From contig NZ_CP137338.1 of the NCBI RefSeq assembly GCF_044923475.1, positions 4,340,001 through 4,404,000 on the forward strand: a stretch of DNA of 64,000 bases. Direction: 5' to 3'. This DNA comes from JAAURS01 sp044923475 (GTDB lineage Bacteria > Cyanobacteriota > Cyanobacteriia > Thermosynechococcales > Thermosynechococcaceae). Below, piece after piece: positions 61,176 through 64,000 of the stretch. Below the pieces are notes generated by a model. It was not told the DNA's origin, did not search any database, and saw only the letters and a list, made by a program, of their open reading frames with translations. Made by a program: the position numbers and the translations under genes. Each line of letters opens with the position of its first letter. Position 1 is the first letter of the stretch.

Positions 61176-62480
61176 TCAAGGGTTTCGGGCGACGGGGCTA
61201 ACGTCTGGATAGCCTTGGTTGTCTTGAATGTCCAGATCGATGGTCGTTGCTGCTTTATCTAACGCTGTTTTGACTTCAAGGCCGTTGCGAATATCCGCAA
61301 AGGCTTCTTGAAAGGCCGATGTGATGACGGGATAGGCGGGGGTTTGGGGACGCGGGACGGTCTGGCCTGCTAGGAGTTGAGCGGCAAAGAGATGGAGCGG
61401 CCCGCTGGGGGAATAGAGGCTGGACTGCGCGATCGCCGTTTTCGTTCCCGGTACGGCACCGTTCGCGCTTGCGATCGCGAGGACTTCCTGGGGTTGCAAT
61501 AAAAATTCGAGAAAGCGCATGGCGGCTTTTGGGTTTTGACAATTTGCCGTAATGCCCCAGTTCCAGGAACCCTGGCCCGTTCTGGACCCGTTGCCAAAAT
61601 TAGGGAGCGGCAAAACCACGAGATCGGCTCCGACCGCTTTGGCATAGTCTCGATAAACCCAATGTCCCGCCCAAGAAAGGGCAACTCTCCCGTTTGTGAA
61701 GGCTGCATCGTCGATGTTGGGGTCTACATAACCGCGCTGAATCCACACCTGCACTTGCCTCATGGCTGAAACTGAGGCTGGATTGTTCAGGCTCCCACTT
61801 GCAGATAAGCCATTACTGCGCCGAATGAGATCGCCGCCAGCGGACTGAAGAATGGGCGAAAATCCATAGGTGAACCACTCGCCTCGATAGTTGAGCTTGA
61901 GGTCGAGGACTTGGCGATCGCTATCTTTTTGAGCCAGTGCAGCTAGAGCCCGATCGAATTCCGGGATAGTCCAGGCATCTTTGTTTCCTGCTGGAATTCG
62001 GATGCCTGCAGCATTTAATTGCTTGCGGCGAGCATACAAGCCGAGACCCGAATCAAAGGTGGCGACAGAATAGAGACGGCCTTTGTAAGTTCCCTGTTGA
62101 ATAATGGAAGGCAGTAAATCCTGTCGAACGGCTTTAGAAATGAGATTGTCGATAGGGATGAGGTTTTGCTGCCAGACGTAGTTGTAGACGAACGGCCCGT
62201 CAAATTCCAAGATATCTGGCAAGTCTTTGGATAGCGATGCAGCTTGAACTTGAGCGTTGTAGGCGCCTTCGGGGATGAAGGTTACTTGGATAACAGGTGC
62301 TTTTTGGGATGCGTTGAACCGTTTGACCTGTTGAGCGATGACCTGACGTTCCGATGCTTGGCCAGCGTGAACCCAGAGTTGTAATGTCCCTTCTTTGGCA
62401 GCGGGTTTGCTGCAACTGCTCAGGGTTAGCAGGAAAGGGACCAGTAAACTGAGAGACGGTTTGAAAAATTTCACAGGCAT
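61176..62480 (-). CDS. Carbohydrate ABC importer substrate-binding lipoprotein
   Basis: The 434-residue protein has a lipoprotein signal ending LTLSSC (lipidation at C23) and the two-lobe fold of extracellular sugar-binding proteins (LQLWVHAGQASERQVIAQQVKRFNAS...VIQVTFIPEGAYNAQVQAA). It would capture a sugar or polyol in the periplasm for the importer that follows. It is first in the operon. Its ATG overlaps the stop of a 48-codon upstream frame as TAATG, so its translation may be coupled to that frame. Confidence 0.93.
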   Translation of the reverse strand: MPVKFFKPSLSLLVPFLLTLSSCSKPAAKEGTLQLWVHAGQASERQVIAQQVKRFNASQKAPVIQVTFIPEGAYNAQVQAASLSKDLPDILEFDGPFVYNYVWQQNLIPIDNLISKAVRQDLLPSIIQQGTYKGRLYSVATFDSGLGLYARRKQLNAAGIRIPAGNKDAWTIPEFDRALAALAQKDSDRQVLDLKLNYRGEWFTYGFSPILQSAGGDLIRRSNGLSASGSLNNPASVSAMRQVQVWIQRGYVDPNIDDAAFTNGRVALSWAGHWVYRDYAKAVGADLVVLPLPNFGNGSRTGQGSWNWGITANCQNPKAAMRFLEFLLQPQEVLAIASANGAVPGTKTAIAQSSLYSPSGPLHLFAAQLLAGQTVPRPQTPAYPVITSAFQEAFADIRNGLEVKTALDKAATTIDLDIQDNQGYPDVSPVARNP

Positions 62481-62626
62481 TACACTCGCTCAATATTCGC
62501 CCGCGTAATGGGGTTGCACCCACAAAAACTCGCGGCGTTTGTTTTGAGGTCAAGTTTTGGAACTCCCTCGCGTCGCGCCTCTTCAATACACCGCTCTGCT
62601 TCCCGATACGCTTTATCTCGTGCCAT
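62480..62626 (-). pseudogene. Short upstream frame, start of a leucine-rich-repeat protein
   Basis: The 48-codon frame begins MARDKAYREAERCIEEARRE, which is the standard N-terminal cap of cyanobacterial leucine-rich-repeat/ROCO-type proteins (usually continuing as a first LxLxxx repeat). Here the sequence departs after KLDL and ends CGCNPITRANIERV. It is therefore a relic. Its TAA overlaps the ATG of the binding-protein gene (TAATG), so if translated it would feed ribosomes into the sugar importer operon. Confidence 0.6.
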
Positions 62627-62862
62627 ATTCAGCGCTCTCGCTTACCGCTCTACAGCTTTAGCCACAGTATAACCATCGGCTGTTTTCGTTCGGGGATTTG
62701 GCAGAAAAGGTAATCCCGTCTAGACTCCTTCCCCAACACCGCTCACCCCCAGCCGAGTTAAAGTAACAAATATTTTCAATTCGCCAAACAATCATGGTTA
62801 CTCTGGATCGATTGCAACGAGCGTCATCCACCTCCTTTGACATTCGCAAATGCCCTCCCCTC

Positions 62863-63411
62863 CTATATCCCTCGGCACAACTGAGTCGGTAACTGCTGCA
62901 CCGATCGCAGAAAGGGAGATGGATCTTCCAACGCCTGGGACAAAACGAGCGCGCCTTGAACGGCGATCGCCGCATCTTCACCCCGCTGTCGAGCGAGCTC
63001 TCGATCCATCCCAGCTTCGACCAATACGGCGGCGATCGCATCGATCCACCCGCGAAACAGCGCCTTCACCTTTGCGTGAAACACATCGCGGGCCGAACCC
63101 AACAACAAAATTGCGAACACGCAGGGCTGCGTTCCCCCCTCATAGAGTTCGGTGAGGCGATCGCACATGCACCGGAACCGAGCGATAGCATCTCCAGGGC
63201 TGGCGAGGGGTTGCAGAATGTTGCGACTCAACCAGTCCTCTAGATGCTCCAAGACCGCCTCCACCATTTCATCCTTCCCCCCTGGAAAGTGGTGGTAAAG
63301 ACTGGCCTTTCCCAAACCAGTGGCTTCAGAAATCCTTGCAAGGGTCGCGCCATCGTAACCGTACTGCCGGAATAGCTGCAATAGACACGGAACATACGTT
63401 GCTTTAGGCAT
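62863..63411 (-). CDS. TetR-family repressor
   Basis: The 182-residue protein has the TetR helix-turn-helix (FRQYGYDGATLARISEATGLGKASLYHHFPGGKDEMVEAVLEHL) and a C-terminal region of the type found in small-molecule-sensing repressors of detoxification genes. It is divergent from a glutathione S-transferase gene, and the 105-bp gap contains two identical palindromic sites, so it most likely represses both genes until an electrophile or drug binds. The ligand is unknown. Confidence 0.92.
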   Translation of the reverse strand: MPKATYVPCLLQLFRQYGYDGATLARISEATGLGKASLYHHFPGGKDEMVEAVLEHLEDWLSRNILQPLASPGDAIARFRCMCDRLTELYEGGTQPCVFAILLLGSARDVFHAKVKALFRGWIDAIAAVLVEAGMDRELARQRGEDAAIAVQGALVLSQALEDPSPFLRSVQQLPTQLCRGI

Positions 63412-63442
63412 GTTGGAAATTTAGAACGGTACTGATTGACAG

Positions 63443-63492
63443 TATACCGAACGAACGGTACAGTTAATCTATACCGAACGAACGGTACAGTT
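63443..63492. promoter_or_regulatory. Tandem TetR operators
   Basis: Two identical 23-bp units (63443-63465 and 63470-63492) lie 27 bp apart, each centred on ACCGAACGAACGGT with ACCG/CGGT inverted arms. A third partial copy (GAACGGTAC) is at 63424-63432. The position between the TetR and GST genes and the size of each site fit TetR dimers. Confidence 0.8.
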
Positions 63493-63516
63493 TGAAGAAT
63501 TAGAAGAGGATTAAAC

Positions 63517-64000
63517 ATGATTGCGCTCTACGGTCACGAAATGTCTGGGAATAGCTACAAAGCGAGACTCCTGCTGGAACTCTTAAACATCGAGTACGAG
63601 TGGGTCAAAGTGGACTTGATGCAGGGCGAACACAAGTCGCCGGACTATTTGGCACTCAACCCTTTCGGACAAGTTCCTTTGCTGGTGGATGGGGAAATAA
63701 ACATCGCAGATGCCCAGGCCATTTTGGTCTATCTGGCACGGCAGTACGGCGGGGAACAGTGGCTCCCGCTGGAAGCGCTTCCCCTCGCTCGAGTTGCGCG
63801 CTGGCTGTCGACCGCAGCAGGAGAGGTGCGTCAAGGGCCGGAAAACGCTCGACTTTACTACGTGTTTGGGACCACCAATATCAATATCGAACGGGCGCAT
63901 CAGAAGGCAGCGTACATCCTCACCCAACTGAACCAGCATTTGAGTACCCGCACTTGGTTAGAGTTCGAGCGTCCCACCATCGCCGATGTTGCGATCTTTC
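63517..64000 (+). CDS. Glutathione S-transferase (C-terminus outside window)
   Basis: The frame starts at ATG 63517 after AGAGGA and runs off the window after 161 residues. The N-terminal thioredoxin-like domain (MIALYGHEMSGNSYKARLLL, then NPFGQVPLLVDGE and IADAQAILVYLAR) binds glutathione; S10 or N12 is the likely activating residue. The helical C-terminal domain begins at about residue 90 and includes the conserved TIADVAIF. It is the probable target of the adjacent TetR repressor. Confidence 0.92.
   Translation, partial: MIALYGHEMSGNSYKARLLLELLNIEYEWVKVDLMQGEHKSPDYLALNPFGQVPLLVDGEINIADAQAILVYLARQYGGEQWLPLEALPLARVARWLSTAAGEVRQGPENARLYYVFGTTNINIERAHQKAAYILTQLNQHLSTRTWLEFERPTIADVAIF

Noticed and set aside
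1..64000. CRISPR arrays, tRNA and rRNA genes
   Set aside because: No regularly spaced repeats or recognisable cloverleaf or rRNA segments were seen, although a covariance-model search would be needed to exclude small RNA genes.

Overview
The window is chromosomal DNA of a cyanobacterium. Evidence is the very dense GCGATCGC-type (HIP1) motif throughout, a cyAbrB regulator, a DevB-DevC-DevA exporter, Ycf48-like repeats, a DUF4912 protein, an XisH relic and several families of small mobile repeats. No tRNA, rRNA or CRISPR array was recognised. Genes lie on both strands in short operons, and much of the first 19 kb is accessory DNA.

Layout. 1-5.8 kb: two tandem dynamin-like GTPases (the first cut by the window edge), a small membrane protein and a DUF885 protein. 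5.9-11 kb: a SyrD/PvdE-type cyclic-peptide exporter gene split by an IS200/IS605 element, whose own tnpA gene is split by an IS66-type element (8-bp target duplication and inverted ends readable). 11-14.5 kb: small protein, a HEPN-motif protein, a DUF433/DUF5615 toxin-antitoxin-like pair with a nonsense mutation, and a prolyl-oligopeptidase relic. 14.5-18.1 kb: DevBCA exporter and a GFA-family protein. 18.3 kb: a 170-bp MITE with 8-bp target duplication.

19.3-33.0 kb holds the most unusual block: nine same-strand genes encoding an animal-type haem peroxidase, a HExxH metallopeptidase, a VioB-type ferritin-like protein, a Ycf48-repeat/FlgD-Ig protein, a trypsin-like protease fused to an endonuclease-G domain, a small protein overlapping a STAND ATPase with 14 WD40 repeats, and a Tat-exported GH5 glycosidase. 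The small protein and the STAND N-terminus share N/Q/T/V-rich segments that could be a pairing (amyloid-like) motif. I read part of this block as a candidate sensor-effector (conflict or cell-death) system; that is inference.

33.2-40.8 kb: XisH relic, a two-component pair, cytochrome b561 and an RND pump with its adaptor. 41-47 kb: a small secreted protein and an 1862-residue Calx-beta/malectin adhesin-like protein with near-identical internal DNA repeats. 48.1 kb: a second MITE-like element. 48.5-54.4 kb: lnt, an SDR, a DUF937-like protein, and a membrane protein joining a PstS-like domain to DUF4912 and to a C-terminal domain that recurs as a separate gene next door. 55-57.7 kb: a Dda-like helicase, a DUF5654 protein, cyAbrB and a miniature HU. 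58.1-62.6 kb: a complete carbohydrate ABC importer operon preceded by a leucine-rich-repeat protein relic. 62.9-64 kb: a TetR regulator divergent from a glutathione S-transferase, with tandem operators between them.
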